From the NCBI GenBank assembly GCA_003500165.1, contig DNSZ01000161.1:1-5699 (forward strand): 5,699 nt of DNA, given 5' to 3'. How positions within the stretch are numbered: the first letter of the stretch is position 1; each line of letters begins with the position of its first letter. This stretch comes from Paracoccaceae bacterium. GTDB taxonomy: Bacteria; Pseudomonadota; Alphaproteobacteria; Rhodobacterales; Rhodobacteraceae. The translations under genes and the position numbers were made by a program. Of this stretch, positions 5,697 through 5,699 are shown one piece after another. The notes below the pieces were generated by a model. That model was not told where the DNA came from, made no database searches, and saw only the letters and a program-made list of their open reading frames with translations.

Positions 5697-5699
5697 ATG

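Overview
The window is about 70% GC by eye, densely coding, with short intergenic gaps. Its proteins look like those of the Rhodobacteraceae (Alphaproteobacteria; Rhodobacter, Rhodovulum or Paracoccus type). The best taxonomic clue is the aminotransferase, which from memory closely resembles the structurally characterised aromatic-amino-acid aminotransferase of Paracoccus denitrificans. This assignment was not checked by a search. The window looks like ordinary chromosome. I see no phage, transposon, integrase, CRISPR or toxin gene. Both ends are tight: the left end starts inside an inverted repeat and the right end lies just upstream of a ribosome binding site. It may therefore be a whole small contig.

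Layout. Bases 66-3324 (+) hold a compact four-gene run: a 3-mercaptopyruvate sulfurtransferase (sseA), a GNAT N-acetyltransferase joined to it by an ATGA overlap, a subgroup I-alpha aromatic/aspartate aminotransferase (tyrB-like) 22 bases further on, and a six-helix VUT/YhhQ-family membrane protein (probable queuosine-precursor transporter) whose likely GTG start overlaps the tyrB stop. A perfect 8-bp hairpin (3329-3350) follows immediately. On the minus strand are a tRNA-Cys(GCA) gene (3477-3550) with its own recognisable promoter, and a full-length Tat-exported metallophosphatase/5'-nucleotidase-like protein (3682-5685) followed by a 10-bp GC hairpin (3646-3670).

How the genes may work together. 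Class I-alpha aminotransferases can deaminate cysteine to 3-mercaptopyruvate, the substrate of SseA, so sseA and tyrB could form a cysteine-desulfuration pair. This is an inference from known enzymology, not something the sequence proves. The GNAT substrate is unknown. The periplasmic phosphatase is a separate transcription unit.

No previously undescribed system is evident. The two observations most worth a check are a perfect 22-bp inverted repeat that begins at base 1 and encloses the sseA ribosome binding site and start codon, and altered substrate-pocket motifs in the C-terminal domain of the 5'-nucleotidase-like protein, whose metal site is intact.
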